Source of the DNA: Spirosoma arboris
GTDB taxonomy: Bacteria; Bacteroidota; Bacteroidia; Cytophagales; Spirosomataceae
Assembly (NCBI RefSeq): GCF_009754945.1
Contig: NZ_WPIN01000002.1
Location: 186,001-250,000 of the forward strand
Length of the DNA stretch: 64,000 bases
Direction of reading: 5' to 3'
Below, piece by piece: positions 44,231 to 53,069 of the stretch; the stretch's first letter is position 1, and each line of letters begins with the position of its first letter. The notes below the pieces were generated by a model. It saw nothing but the letters and a program-made list of their open reading frames with translations, made no database searches and was not told where the DNA came from. The position numbers were made by a program, and so were the translations under genes.

Positions 44231-44300
44231 TGTCTCAAGTTCAAGGTTTCAAGTTCTACTCCGGCAAACATGAAACTTGAAACCTTGAACTTGAAACATT
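44229..44300. terminator. Long palindrome between convergent genes
   Basis: AATGTCTCAAGTTCAAGG and its near-perfect complement (CCTTGAACTTGAAACATT), with further pairing of TTTCAAGTT and AACTTGAAA, form a stem of about 27 bp with one mismatch. It joins the end of the response regulator gene to the end of the SDR gene and can terminate both. Confidence 0.8.
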
Positions 44301-45087
44301 AAAGGCTTCCCGTTTTTCCGCCATCTACCGGAATATTAATGCCGTTAATTGAGGCTGCTGCGGGTGTACACAAAAAGGCCACAGCTGCGGCTACTTCTTC
44401 AGGTGTGGCAAACCGCCCGGTTGGAATTTCACTCTTCATCTGCATCGTTATTTCTGCCTTTGATTTGCCGGATGTTTTGGTACGCATCGCCAGCACTGCC
44501 TCTAATCGAGCGGTTTCTGTATAACCCGGCAATACATTATTGACTGTTATGCCGAAACGAGCAATTTCCAGAGATAGGGTTTTCGCCCATTGCGCAACCG
44601 CTCCCCGAATCGTATTTGAAACCCCTAGTCCAGCAATTGGTTGTTTAACAGAGGTTGAAATAATATTGACGATGCGTCCATAACCCGCTCGTTTCATAGC
44701 CGGTACAACCGTCTGTACTAATGCCTGATTGTTGAGCAGATGATTGTGGAATGTTTGCACAAACTCATCGGCTTTAGCCTCAAGCAGGGGGCCACCAGCC
44801 GGGCCTCCTGTGTTATTGACAAGAATATGTAGATCAGGAAATTTGGCCAAATGTTGTGCAATGGCTGCTGCCACGGCTCCCGACTGACTGAAATCGGCCA
44901 CGATATAATAATGCGTTTGTCCTTTTTCTGTGTTTAAGTCGGCCAGCGTACTTTTTAGGGTCTGCTCATTACGAGCCATCAAGATAATATTAGCACCCAG
45001 CAAGGCCAGTTCTATAGCAGCAGCACGGCCAATGCCCTGTGTACTACCGCTAACAAGGGCAGTTTTACCCGTTAAGTCAAGGTTCAT
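44299..45087 (-). CDS. SDR-family oxidoreductase with atypical catalytic residues
   Basis: 262 residues, Rossmann fold with nucleotide motif SGSTQGIGRAAAIEL, ILMARN and VNNTGGPAGG. The catalytic Ser is kept in NIISTSVKQ, but where SDRs carry YxxxK this protein has LGVSNTIRGAVAQWAK; aligned to YSASKAAV, Tyr becomes Ser and Lys becomes Arg. The C-terminus is the classical ASINGINIPVDGGKTGSL. It belongs with 3-oxoacyl-ACP-reductase-like SDRs by sequence, but the usual Tyr-Lys chemistry is not assured. Convergent with the response regulator, divergent from lemA. Confidence 0.88.
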   Translation of the reverse strand: MNLDLTGKTALVSGSTQGIGRAAAIELALLGANIILMARNEQTLKSTLADLNTEKGQTHYYIVADFSQSGAVAAAIAQHLAKFPDLHILVNNTGGPAGGPLLEAKADEFVQTFHNHLLNNQALVQTVVPAMKRAGYGRIVNIISTSVKQPIAGLGVSNTIRGAVAQWAKTLSLEIARFGITVNNVLPGYTETARLEAVLAMRTKTSGKSKAEITMQMKSEIPTGRFATPEEVAAAVAFLCTPAAASINGINIPVDGGKTGSL

Positions 45088-45199
45088 TCGAAAACAGGTT
45101 TTTGATTTGTTTCAAGTTTATTAGCTACCAATTATCCATACAAATGCGGAGCAAAGGTGGGAAAAACACCGCTAACGTAGTTTTACATAAACAAATTAG

Positions 45200-45207
45200 T
45201 AGTTTTG
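45200..45207 (+). promoter_or_regulatory. Candidate Bacteroidota -7 promoter element for lemA
   Basis: TAGTTTTG matches the TAnnTTTG consensus and lies 44 bases before the lemA start codon. No clear TTTG-type -33 element is seen, so support is moderate. Confidence 0.4.
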
Positions 45208-45250
45208 ACCAACTTTGAATCCAATAATAACCTTTGCATTTCAACATACC

Positions 45251-45832
45251 ATGTCAAAATCGTTAATTATCGTGGTGGTTATCGCCCTTATTTTGGGCAT
45301 GTACGGCTGTAGTTCCTACAACGGTTTGGTTCAGAATGATACCAATGTACAGGAAAAATGGGCGCAAGTTCAGACGCAGTATCAACGTCGGTCAGATCTG
45401 ATTCCTAACCTTGTTCGGACAGTACAGGGAGCAGCCAATTTTGAAAAAAGCACGTTGACAGCCGTTATTCAGGCGCGTGCCAACGCAACGGGCATCAAGC
45501 TGAATGCTGACCAGCTGACTCCTGAAAATATTCAGAAATTCCAGGCTGCACAGGATCAGTTAAGCGGTTCATTGTCGCGCTTGCTGGCTGTAGCTGAGAG
45601 TTATCCTCAACTGAAGGCAACTCAAAATTTCTCGGAATTACAGGCGCAGTTAGAAGGTACTGAAAACCGTATCTCCGTAGCCCGGAATGACTTTAATGGA
45701 GCTGTGCGAGTTTATAATCAGTCTGTACGCTCGTTTCCGAACAATATCTTCGCCGGCATTTTCGGATTCCCTGTGAAAGGATTCTTCGAGGCTTCACAAG
45801 CCGCTCAGAGCGCCCCAACGGTACAGTTTTAA
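45251..45832 (+). CDS. lemA: LemA family lipoprotein
   Basis: 193 residues from the ATG at 45251, chosen because an upstream TTG at 45215 would put polar residues before the membrane signal. The N-terminus SLIIVVVIALILGMYGCSSYN is a lipoprotein signal with Cys in a lipobox-like position. It continues with DTNVQEKWAQVQTQYQRRSDLIPNLV, the LemA signature, then FEKSTLTAVIQARANAT and a long helical region, ending NIFAGIFGF. It forms the usual neighbourhood with two TPM-domain proteins downstream. Biochemical role unknown. Confidence 0.93.
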   Translation: MSKSLIIVVVIALILGMYGCSSYNGLVQNDTNVQEKWAQVQTQYQRRSDLIPNLVRTVQGAANFEKSTLTAVIQARANATGIKLNADQLTPENIQKFQAAQDQLSGSLSRLLAVAESYPQLKATQNFSELQAQLEGTENRISVARNDFNGAVRVYNQSVRSFPNNIFAGIFGFPVKGFFEASQAAQSAPTVQF

Positions 45833-45842
45833 GTAGTGATTA

Positions 45843-45914
45843 GTGAAGTGAGTTGATTAAGTGAAGTAGGTGAATCGTCCTTACTCACTTAATCAACCCA
45901 CTTCACTCACTTCA
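45843..45914 (+). repeat. Imperfect palindrome between lemA and the first TPM gene
   Basis: GTGAAGTGAGTTGATTAAG on the left pairs with CTTAATCAAC and CACTTCACTCACTTCAC on the right; the right arm carries a duplicated CACTTCA motif. It looks like a terminator or attenuator inside the lemA-TPM unit. Confidence 0.7.
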
Positions 45915-45925
45915 CATAGTCGCCT

Positions 45926-46357
45926 ATGACCAATCCCTTCACCCCCGACGAGCAGCATCGCATTGTCGAATCTATCCGGCAGGCCGAAAAGGCTACATCG
46001 GGCGAAATTCGGGTGCATGTAGAAGCCCATTGCAGCAATACTGATCCCGTGCAACGAGCTATTGAGGTGTTTGCCCAGTTAGGCATGCACCAAACCAAAG
46101 ATCAGAACGGCGTACTTTTTTATGTAGCTTATACCGATCGAAAGTTCGCGGTGGTAGGTGATCAAGGAATTGATGCAAAAGTGCCTGCTGACTTCTGGGA
46201 AAGCACAAAGAATCTGCTCCGTAACCATTTTGCCAAGGGGGCTTACGCCGAAGGACTAAGCCAGGGAATTGAGCGGGCCGGGCAACAGTTAAAACAGTAT
46301 TTCCCTTACGCCAGCGATGACACCAACGAACTCGCCGACGATATTTCGTTTGACTGA
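45926..46357 (+). CDS. TPM-domain protein, cytosolic form
   Basis: 143 residues without a signal peptide. TPM fold: FTPDEQHRIVESIRQAEKATSGEIRVHVE, the AQLGMHQTKDQNGVLFYVAYTDRKFAVVGDQGI core, and FWESTKNLLRNHFAKGAYAEGL. The C-terminus is acidic (ASDDTNELADDISFD). TPM proteins are repeatedly encoded with LemA in bacteria; the family has been linked to photosystem repair in plants and to phosphatase activity, but the bacterial role is open. It overlaps or abuts the next TPM gene. Confidence 0.9.
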   Translation: MTNPFTPDEQHRIVESIRQAEKATSGEIRVHVEAHCSNTDPVQRAIEVFAQLGMHQTKDQNGVLFYVAYTDRKFAVVGDQGIDAKVPADFWESTKNLLRNHFAKGAYAEGLSQGIERAGQQLKQYFPYASDDTNELADDISFD

Positions 46358-47189
46358 TACTGCCGTGAATGTACTTCATTTTGTTAATCAAATTACCCGA
46401 ATTATCTGTCTTGGAGTAGCCTTACTCCTGCTGAGTACGTCTGCTAATTTGCGGGCTCAGGAATCAGCAGCCGATACGGTTATCCCTAATAAGCCAAATC
46501 CGCCCCGCCTGGTTAATGACTTCGCAGGCATTTTGACTAGTACTGAGCGCACGCAATTAGAGCAGAAGCTCCGTGCGTATAATGACTCAACCTCAACCCA
46601 GATCACCATTGTCATTGTTAAAACAACGGACCCTTACCCGATTGGCGACTTCGCCTTTCAGGTAGGTCGAAAGTGGGGAGTTGGTCAGAAAGATAAAAAC
46701 AATGGATTGGTTCTTGCCTGGGCTACCCAGACGCGCAAAATCTTCATTGCCCCTGGTTATGGGTTAGAAGGCGCCATTCCTGATGCCATTGCCAAGCGAA
46801 TTATCACGAATACGATAGTTCCAGCTTTTAAGCAGGAGCAATATTACCGAGGACTGGATGATGCTACTACTGAGATAATCCAACGAGCCAGGGGAGAATA
46901 TAAAGGCGATCCCGACTCAACTAGTGGTAATGATAGTGGTGGAAGCGGAATTTTCATTGCCCTGATTATCTTTCTTATCATCATTTTCATCATCGCGCGT
47001 CGGAATCGGGGTGGTGGCAATAATCGCAACCGTGGTGGTGGCTGGGGCGGTCCTGTTTTCTTCCCAACCTCCAGTTGGGGAAACTCAGGCGGTGGCGGCT
47101 GGAGTAGTGGTGGCGGAGACAGTGGTGGTGGATTCGGCGGTTTTGGGGGAGGTAGTTTCGGCGGTGGTGGCGCCGGTGGCGACTACTAA
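46317..47189 (+). CDS. TPM-domain membrane protein with Gly-rich tail (YgcG-like)
   Basis: Up to 290 residues. The ATG at 46317 overlaps the previous gene by 41 bases. An in-frame GTG at 46365 gives a cleaner signal peptide (IICLGVALLLLSTSANLRAQ) and a 7-base gap, so it is the likelier start. A TPM domain (NDFAGILTSTERTQLEQKL, TQITIVIVKTTDPY, RKWGVGQKDKNNGLVLAWA, IAPGYGLEGAIPD) is followed by a transmembrane helix (IFIALIIFLIIIFIIA) and a Gly/Ser/Trp-rich tail ending GGGGAGGDY. The tail is typical of this family and may be disordered. Confidence 0.9.
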   Translation: MTPTNSPTIFRLTDTAVNVLHFVNQITRIICLGVALLLLSTSANLRAQESAADTVIPNKPNPPRLVNDFAGILTSTERTQLEQKLRAYNDSTSTQITIVIVKTTDPYPIGDFAFQVGRKWGVGQKDKNNGLVLAWATQTRKIFIAPGYGLEGAIPDAIAKRIITNTIVPAFKQEQYYRGLDDATTEIIQRARGEYKGDPDSTSGNDSGGSGIFIALIIFLIIIFIIARRNRGGGNNRNRGGGWGGPVFFPTSSWGNSGGGGWSSGGGDSGGGFGGFGGGSFGGGGAGGDY

Positions 47190-47270
47190 ATCAAGCTTTA
47201 TATGCTTTATTAACAGCCGATAAACAGGCTCAACGGGCCGTTCAACGAAAAAACAGCACTGTTTTAACGC

Positions 47271-47303
47271 AGGATAGCTTACTTTGACTTAGTAAGCTAT
47301 CCT
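47271..47303 (+). terminator. Perfect 13-bp terminator after the TPM genes
   Basis: AGGATAGCTTACT and AGTAAGCTATCCT pair perfectly around a 7-base loop and are followed by CTCTTTTATG, a short T-run. Ends the lemA-TPM transcript 80 bases after the stop and immediately before the DUF5916 gene. Confidence 0.8.
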
Positions 47304-47308
47304 CTTTT

Positions 47309-49663
47309 ATGTTACCCGCTCCTGTTCGTCAGTGTATAATTTTAGTCTTTTTGCCATTTTTTTCATTCGCACAGACAAATCCCGTTATTCCGACCACTGC
47401 GCAATCAGATGTTGCTTTACCAGATACTATTCGGAAAAGTTCAAGTGAACAAGGCAGTCTGAATGAGCAATCTGCAACGGGTCAAGCCGTAATTTTTGCC
47501 CCATCGACAAAACGTAGAATCATTCAAGCCGTTGAAATAAGCGATAAACTCAAAATTGATGGGCACCTAAATGAAAGTGATTGGCAACGGGCAAAACCAG
47601 TAAATCGCTTTATACAGGTCGACCCCACTCAAGGTAAGCGGGCTAGCTTTGATACAGATATACGGGTACTGTACAATCGCCATTTCCTCTATGTTGCGGC
47701 TATTAATTATGACTCATTAGGCCGAAAAGGACTTCGGGCACCTAACTTCAAACGAGACTTTTCGGCGACAGCGCATGATCTGTTTGGGGTAGTCATTGAT
47801 GGTTTCAACGATCAACGCAATGCAATGACGTTTGCCACAAATCCGTACGGCACCCAACGCGACCTGCTTTCCTTTGATGATTTGCTGAATGATGTAGATT
47901 GGGATGGCTTCTGGAAAGTACGTACCAGCCGCACCGATTCGGGATGGGTGGCTGAAATGCAGATTCCCTGGCAGACGCTTCGTTATGTTCGTTCGGCAGA
48001 TTCTACGCAATCGTGGGGTATTAATTTCTTCCGTCGACGACGGTACTCGAATGAATTATCAGCCTGGTCACCTTATCCAAGAGCCTTCACGTCGAGCAGA
48101 GTAGCGTATGCTGGCTTAATTACGGGTTTAAAACCACCACCACCTTCACCTAATATCCGTATTCAGCCCTATGTGCTAATTAGTGACGATCGTTACAATG
48201 GCACCGAAGTAGGCTATAGTCAAGCGGCAGGCATTAAACTGGGTGGCGATTTGAAATGGGCGATCAATCCCAACACAGTTCTCGATCTGACACTAAATAC
48301 TGATTTCGCGCAGGCTGATGTAGACCGTCAGGTTAATAATATCACCCGGTTTTCCGTCTTATTCCCCGAACGGCGAGCGTTTTTTCTGGAAAACGCCAGC
48401 TTGTTTGGTGCCGGATTACCCGGTAATAAAGATACAGGCGAAGGGGGTAGCATGGTTATTCAACCCTTCTTCAGCCGGACAATTGGGTTAGCAACGCTCC
48501 CGGACGGTACGAGTACACCCGTTCCAATCGACGCCGGAGCACGATTGGTTTATCGGTCGCTCAACCGGAATTATGGCGGTATGCTGGTACGGCAACGGGG
48601 CATTCCAGGCAGTCCAACTACTGATTTTATTGTTGGGCGATACAGTGAAAATGTAGGTCGTCAGAATCGCATTGGTGGTTTAGTAACGTTAAAAAACGTA
48701 CATGCTACCGATAGTCTGAGAGGTCGGCAAAATGGTACCGTTGCACTCGACGGATTTTTCCGGCTGAGTCAAACAGTAGCCTATAGTGCTATGGTAATGG
48801 GTACCTTTGGATCAACAGACACTGATAAGGGGCTATCTGCCTATAGTCAACTTTTCTATCGGACCAATCAACTAGTGGCCTGGTGGACGCAATCGGTGGT
48901 AACGAAGAATTTCAATCCGGAAATGGGGTTTGTCTCGCGTAGCGATGTCATAGCCACAACTCCAGGCCTCTATCTGGTTAACCGGGGGAAATGGTTACCG
49001 AAATGGGTGCGGAATTTTGAGCCGGGGGCTTTCATGGAGTTATACCACAAGGCTTCAACGGGTTATCTACAGGAAGCTCTGTATAATTTCAATCCAGTTT
49101 GGCTCACGTTTCAGAACGGCGGCAACCTTGGCTTGTTTGCTACTCCTACGTTCGAGCGTTTAGACGATGGCGATTATCGTCCTTTAGGGCTCAATATTGC
49201 ATCAGGAAAATATCGTTATACCCGTTACCAGGTCATATTCAGCACCGACCCATCGCAAAAAGTATCTTTCCAGTTCACTGGCGAAACAGGCCGTTATTAT
49301 GATGGAAATCTAAATTACGGCCGAGGGTCTCTTGTGTTAGCCCCTATTCCACATATGGCGTTTACGCTGAGTAGCGAGCTAAATAACTTCAGAAACGTAG
49401 GCAATTATTCGGGCACGATTGGCTTACATAGTATTGAGAGTCGGATGGCTGTTAACCCTCGACTGCAACTAATTAGCTTTTTTCAGCGCAATACGTATAC
49501 CGACAAAAACGTCTGGAATATTCGATTGTCGTGGGAGTTTCAGCCGCTTTCATTCCTGTATATTGTCTATAACAATGGCACTTACGCAGGGTCAATTCGC
49601 GCCACCGATCGCCAGCAGGAACAGCACACTATTGGTAAGTTATCGTATCTGAAGCAGTTCTGA
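47309..49663 (+). CDS. DUF5916 outer-membrane protein with N-terminal CBM9-like domain
   Basis: 784 residues with a signal peptide (FLPFFSFAQT). Residues about 75-270 form a CBM9-like beta-sandwich (ISDKLKIDGHLNESDWQRA, FDTDIRVLYNRHFLYVAA, DLFGVVIDGFNDQRNAMTF, WVAEMQIPWQTLRY). The rest is a long series of alternating strands with RRAFFLENASLFGAG and YSENVGRQNRIGG, as expected for the DUF5916 beta-barrel. It is probably an outer-membrane protein of unknown ligand. Single-gene unit between two hairpins. Confidence 0.88.
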   Translation: MLPAPVRQCIILVFLPFFSFAQTNPVIPTTAQSDVALPDTIRKSSSEQGSLNEQSATGQAVIFAPSTKRRIIQAVEISDKLKIDGHLNESDWQRAKPVNRFIQVDPTQGKRASFDTDIRVLYNRHFLYVAAINYDSLGRKGLRAPNFKRDFSATAHDLFGVVIDGFNDQRNAMTFATNPYGTQRDLLSFDDLLNDVDWDGFWKVRTSRTDSGWVAEMQIPWQTLRYVRSADSTQSWGINFFRRRRYSNELSAWSPYPRAFTSSRVAYAGLITGLKPPPPSPNIRIQPYVLISDDRYNGTEVGYSQAAGIKLGGDLKWAINPNTVLDLTLNTDFAQADVDRQVNNITRFSVLFPERRAFFLENASLFGAGLPGNKDTGEGGSMVIQPFFSRTIGLATLPDGTSTPVPIDAGARLVYRSLNRNYGGMLVRQRGIPGSPTTDFIVGRYSENVGRQNRIGGLVTLKNVHATDSLRGRQNGTVALDGFFRLSQTVAYSAMVMGTFGSTDTDKGLSAYSQLFYRTNQLVAWWTQSVVTKNFNPEMGFVSRSDVIATTPGLYLVNRGKWLPKWVRNFEPGAFMELYHKASTGYLQEALYNFNPVWLTFQNGGNLGLFATPTFERLDDGDYRPLGLNIASGKYRYTRYQVIFSTDPSQKVSFQFTGETGRYYDGNLNYGRGSLVLAPIPHMAFTLSSELNNFRNVGNYSGTIGLHSIESRMAVNPRLQLISFFQRNTYTDKNVWNIRLSWEFQPLSFLYIVYNNGTYAGSIRATDRQQEQHTIGKLSYLKQF

Positions 49664-49680
49664 CCGCGCGGGCGGCCCCG

Positions 49681-49789
49681 CCTGGATTTTTATGATTTAA
49701 CTGACCGGCCACGATTTTTTATGATTTTGCTTTCAACGAAAGCCGAAGGCTAAAATCAAAGTCTGTCAGTTAAATCACAAAAATCCAGG
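49681..49789. terminator. Long palindrome between convergent DUF5916 and gmhA genes
   Basis: CCTGGATTTTTATGATTTAA and TTAAATCACAAAAATCCAGG, plus adjoining CTGAC/GTCAG, form 25-bp arms with a single mismatch around a loop of about 59 bases that contains a second weak hairpin. It reaches to within one base of the gmhA stop, so it may end both transcripts. Confidence 0.75.
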
Positions 49790-49790
49790 T

Positions 49791-50363
49791 TCAGATGACC
49801 TGTTTTTCAATGAGCAGGATAAATAGGTGAATGACCTTAATGTGGATTTCCTGAATACGATCTGCATAACCGAAGTGCGGTACCCGAATTTCGACGTCGG
49901 CTTTTCCGGCTAATTTGCCACCGTCTTTCCCCGTTAACAAAATCACCTTCATTCCTTTATCCCGGGCAGCTTCAACAGCCCGAACTATATTGCCCGAATT
50001 ACCACTTGTGCTTAAGCCAAGAAGCACATCACCTTCGTTACCTAGTCCTTCGATAAAGCGCGAAAACACAAATTCATAGCCATAATCGTTGCTGACACAG
50101 GAGATGTGACTAACATCCGAAATGGCGATAGCTGCCAGTGAACGACGATTATCACGATACCGCCCAGAAAGTTCTTCGGCAAAGTGCATCGCGTCGCAGT
50201 GTGACCCGCCGTTGCCGCAGGAAATAATTTTACGACCACTTTTAAGTGCATCGGCCATCAGTATAGCCGCCTGTTCAATGGCTGATAGATGCTCGGGACT
50301 ACTAAGAAATTTATCTAGAACAGACTGCGCTTCCGTCAGTTCCTGGCGAATAAGATCAAGCAT
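49791..50363 (-). CDS. gmhA: D-sedoheptulose 7-phosphate isomerase
   Basis: Isomerises sedoheptulose 7-phosphate to D-glycero-D-manno-heptose 7-phosphate, the first step of ADP-heptose synthesis for LPS core or S-layer glycans. 190 residues, one SIS domain, closely like E. coli Gmh[73 protein letters not shown] and [13 protein letters not shown]. The zinc and catalytic residues in the last segment (Glu, His, His) are present. No other heptose genes lie nearby. Confidence 0.95.
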   Translation of the reverse strand: MLDLIRQELTEAQSVLDKFLSSPEHLSAIEQAAILMADALKSGRKIISCGNGGSHCDAMHFAEELSGRYRDNRRSLAAIAISDVSHISCVSNDYGYEFVFSRFIEGLGNEGDVLLGLSTSGNSGNIVRAVEAARDKGMKVILLTGKDGGKLAGKADVEIRVPHFGYADRIQEIHIKVIHLFILLIEKQVI

Positions 50364-50421
50364 TTTTTGTTAAGTTGTAAGTTACCAAGTGGTAAGCTAC
50401 CAAGTAGTAATACCACTTAGT

Positions 50422-52215
50422 TTAAAACACCCAGTTTCGATATGGCAAATTCCAGCGGAGAGCAAGGCTAGCAACCTTTTCTGTATAGCTATCAGGTCGA
50501 TATTGGCTGTCCTGAAATCGGTATAGAAGACGACCTTCCAGAAATACGTTATGCCGAATCATATAAGACGCCCTTACATCAGCATATGTGATAATTGTTT
50601 TCCGGCCCTGACCAATAAAATTCCCTTCTTCTCGAATCCTTGTTGTGTAGTCTTTCAGGATATTACCTCCATAATTAATATCTGTAGCCGGATCGGCCCC
50701 ATACATCATTACACCACCAATTCCATTAAGCGATAATCGCTTTTGTTGGTAGCGAATAATGCCTAGCCCCTCCATAAAATTACCACCCAAGGGATGTGCC
50801 AGAGGTTGGCTGTAATGCGCATAATTGGTTTGGCCAGAGCTAACCGTAGACGATGATTCGTGCGAATAAGTATATGGACGAGCCAGATTGAATTCAGCCT
50901 GTAAATCGAGGTTTGGTACGTTAAACGCATCAATGTACTTGCCTCCAAGCTGTAAGGCAAACTTATTAGTCCAATCACCCTTGCCTGCCAGTAAGGGCTT
51001 AAGCCGAAACTCATCTAGCATGAACTGAGTATAGACCAGAAAATGGGACAGAAAGTTGGCTTTTAAATCAATGCCAATAAACGCATTATCGCCACTGCCC
51101 AAACTCGACTCAACATAGCGATAGAGAATAATGGGATTTAAATAACTAAGATCCAGGCGATCCCGACTGAACACTTCGGCTTCAAATACACCCAAATTGA
51201 CGTGATCACTGATGTTGATGCTCAAATGGTGCATTGCGGCAAACTTCGGAGGAATTAACTTATCATCCTGAGGTCTGGGAGCCTGGGTATTTTGTAAGGA
51301 GGTGAACAGGTTCGTGTATTGAATTCTACTCCCCAATCGGGTTGACAATTTGAGAAATAAATACGGTGGACTATTGTCAGACAGTAACAGTGATCGAAAT
51401 CCATTACCGAAGAAGTTTCGGTCGTGGCCAAATTGGATATTGATGACTTTGAGGGCATTAAGCGTAAAGTATCCGCGTGCTGACAGGAAATCCACGCCAT
51501 TGGTGCGGAATGTCTTCACGAAACCCTCGCCTGGTGCCGTGGCAGATGGATCGCCAGTCGAACTATATACTTGGCCATACGTCTGCCCATAACGCTGTAT
51601 ATATTCAGGGTAAACTGCCTGGTTGTCGGCAAAGAATGTATAAAAACCCAGCTTCTTTCCAATTGTGCCACGTACTTCCAAGCCCCGCGTATTGACAAAT
51701 AAAGCCTGATTCTTATTGGTCAACGCATCCGTTGAGCTGGATGTAATGTCACCACCTACGCCTACATACACAACTGGATTGACATGCAGATCAATATCTG
51801 GTGTTTGTAAACTATAGAAATCCGCTTTCTTTTGATAAAAATGTTTAAACAAAGGCTTATGACTGTCACCTACCGACATTGAAGCACTTTGATGCCGCGT
51901 GAACGGATCTCTTCGTATTGTATCATAAGGAGTTACCCATTCCCAACTGTCATTGCGTAGATAGTCGATAGTAAAATAATCGGTATCTGATAAATCACGG
52001 CCAGGATGCGTAAGTAGACTATCCGTTAACTGAATAATACTCTGTCGGTTATAAGGCTTCACAGAACTATGAAACCCTTCAGCCCAGTGATTTTGCCGAA
52101 TTTCGAACCGGTCAATTAAGTGATAATAATCTGCATTCAGTGGCACAAATGGGCTTTGTGCCCGAACACTCAACGAAATGAAAAGAAAACAGAAAACGTA
52201 AACGTTGCTGCGCAT
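50422..52215 (-). CDS. Outer-membrane beta-barrel protein, Wzi-like capsule assembly family (probable)
   Basis: 597 residues with a signal peptide (VFCFLFISLSVRAQ). An N-terminal helical region (NADYYHLIDRFEIRQNHWAEGFHSS, QLTDSLL) precedes many amphipathic beta strands with aromatic girdles (FNIQFGHDRNFFGNGFRSLLL, GSRIQYTNLFTS, HFLVYTQFMLDEFRLKPLL, RLLYRFQDSQYRPDS) and a C-terminal RWNLPYRNWVF. GHDRNFFGNGFRS resembles the conserved loop of Bacteroidota Wzi-like proteins. Its place beside gmhA fits envelope-glycan work. The family call rests on overall look only. Confidence 0.65.
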   Translation of the reverse strand: MRSNVYVFCFLFISLSVRAQSPFVPLNADYYHLIDRFEIRQNHWAEGFHSSVKPYNRQSIIQLTDSLLTHPGRDLSDTDYFTIDYLRNDSWEWVTPYDTIRRDPFTRHQSASMSVGDSHKPLFKHFYQKKADFYSLQTPDIDLHVNPVVYVGVGGDITSSSTDALTNKNQALFVNTRGLEVRGTIGKKLGFYTFFADNQAVYPEYIQRYGQTYGQVYSSTGDPSATAPGEGFVKTFRTNGVDFLSARGYFTLNALKVINIQFGHDRNFFGNGFRSLLLSDNSPPYLFLKLSTRLGSRIQYTNLFTSLQNTQAPRPQDDKLIPPKFAAMHHLSINISDHVNLGVFEAEVFSRDRLDLSYLNPIILYRYVESSLGSGDNAFIGIDLKANFLSHFLVYTQFMLDEFRLKPLLAGKGDWTNKFALQLGGKYIDAFNVPNLDLQAEFNLARPYTYSHESSSTVSSGQTNYAHYSQPLAHPLGGNFMEGLGIIRYQQKRLSLNGIGGVMMYGADPATDINYGGNILKDYTTRIREEGNFIGQGRKTIITYADVRASYMIRHNVFLEGRLLYRFQDSQYRPDSYTEKVASLALRWNLPYRNWVF

Positions 52216-52350
52216 GTAACTTACTGTCTGATGACCCTGGGAGGTGTGTTTATATAACCGATTGGCCCCATTAAACCGCTTAAATTAGACAATTGGTTTG
52301 GATATACGCCAACCTTGGGGCTAATTTACGGCGAAAGAAGCCTACAAACC

Positions 52351-52998
52351 ATGTTTGTTTTTGCCCAGCAGCCCTCGTTAGCCAATCAGTTCATCGCCGA
52401 ACTTCGGGATGTTTCCATCCAACAGGATCGGCTGCGGTTTCGCCGTAACCTTGAACGACTTGGTGAATTAATGGCGTATGAAATTTCCAAAAAATTGCCC
52501 TATCATTTTATTGATGTGCAAACTCCCCTTGGTATTTCCAACACGCAAGTCCTTCGCCAGCAACCTGTTCTGGCCACTATTCTTCGTGCCGGATTACCTT
52601 TTCACCAGGGTTTTGCGAACTATTTTGATCAGGCCGAGAATGCTTTCGCAGGAGCTTATCGAGGTAGTTCATCGTCGGAGAACGAGGAATTTGAGATCGC
52701 AATGGATTATATCGTAAGCCCCGATCTAAGCGGGAAGGTCCTTATTCTCTGCGATCCTATGCTGGCAACGGGCCGTTCGCTAGAAAAAGTATATCACGCT
52801 TTATTGCGTTATGGAATTCCAGCACAAACCCATATTGCTGCTGTAATCGCTAGCCCAGAAGGTGTTCGACATGTGCAGCAACAGCTCCCCCAATGCCATC
52901 TTTGGCTAGGAGCCATCGACGATCATCTTAATGAACACTTTTACATTGTTCCTGGCCTGGGCGACTCAGGTGATCTGGCGTTTGGAGAGAAAGTGTGA
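52351..52998 (+). CDS. upp: Uracil phosphoribosyltransferase
   Basis: Makes UMP from uracil and PRPP in pyrimidine salvage. 215 residues from the ATG at 52351, a normal length; an upstream extension to 52315 has no support. RFRRNLERLGELMAYEISKKLPY, ATILRAGLPFHQGF, the PRPP loop LILCDPMLATGRSLEK and the uracil-binding C-terminus VPGLGDSGDLAFG. Divergent from the Wzi-like gene across 135 bases. Confidence 0.93.
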   Translation: MFVFAQQPSLANQFIAELRDVSIQQDRLRFRRNLERLGELMAYEISKKLPYHFIDVQTPLGISNTQVLRQQPVLATILRAGLPFHQGFANYFDQAENAFAGAYRGSSSSENEEFEIAMDYIVSPDLSGKVLILCDPMLATGRSLEKVYHALLRYGIPAQTHIAAVIASPEGVRHVQQQLPQCHLWLGAIDDHLNEHFYIVPGLGDSGDLAFGEKV

Positions 52999-53012
52999 TG
53001 TTGATGTATGAT

Positions 53013-53069
53013 ATAGGATGTATGACATAGCTGGCGCGAAAGCAATATATCATACACCATACATCCTAT
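53013..53069. terminator. Stem-loop between convergent upp and lolA-like genes
   Basis: ATAGGATGTATG and CATACATCCTAT form a perfect 12-bp stem with flanking TATGATAT repeats able to pair in alternative registers. The right arm overlaps the last bases of the lolA-like gene. Confidence 0.65.
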
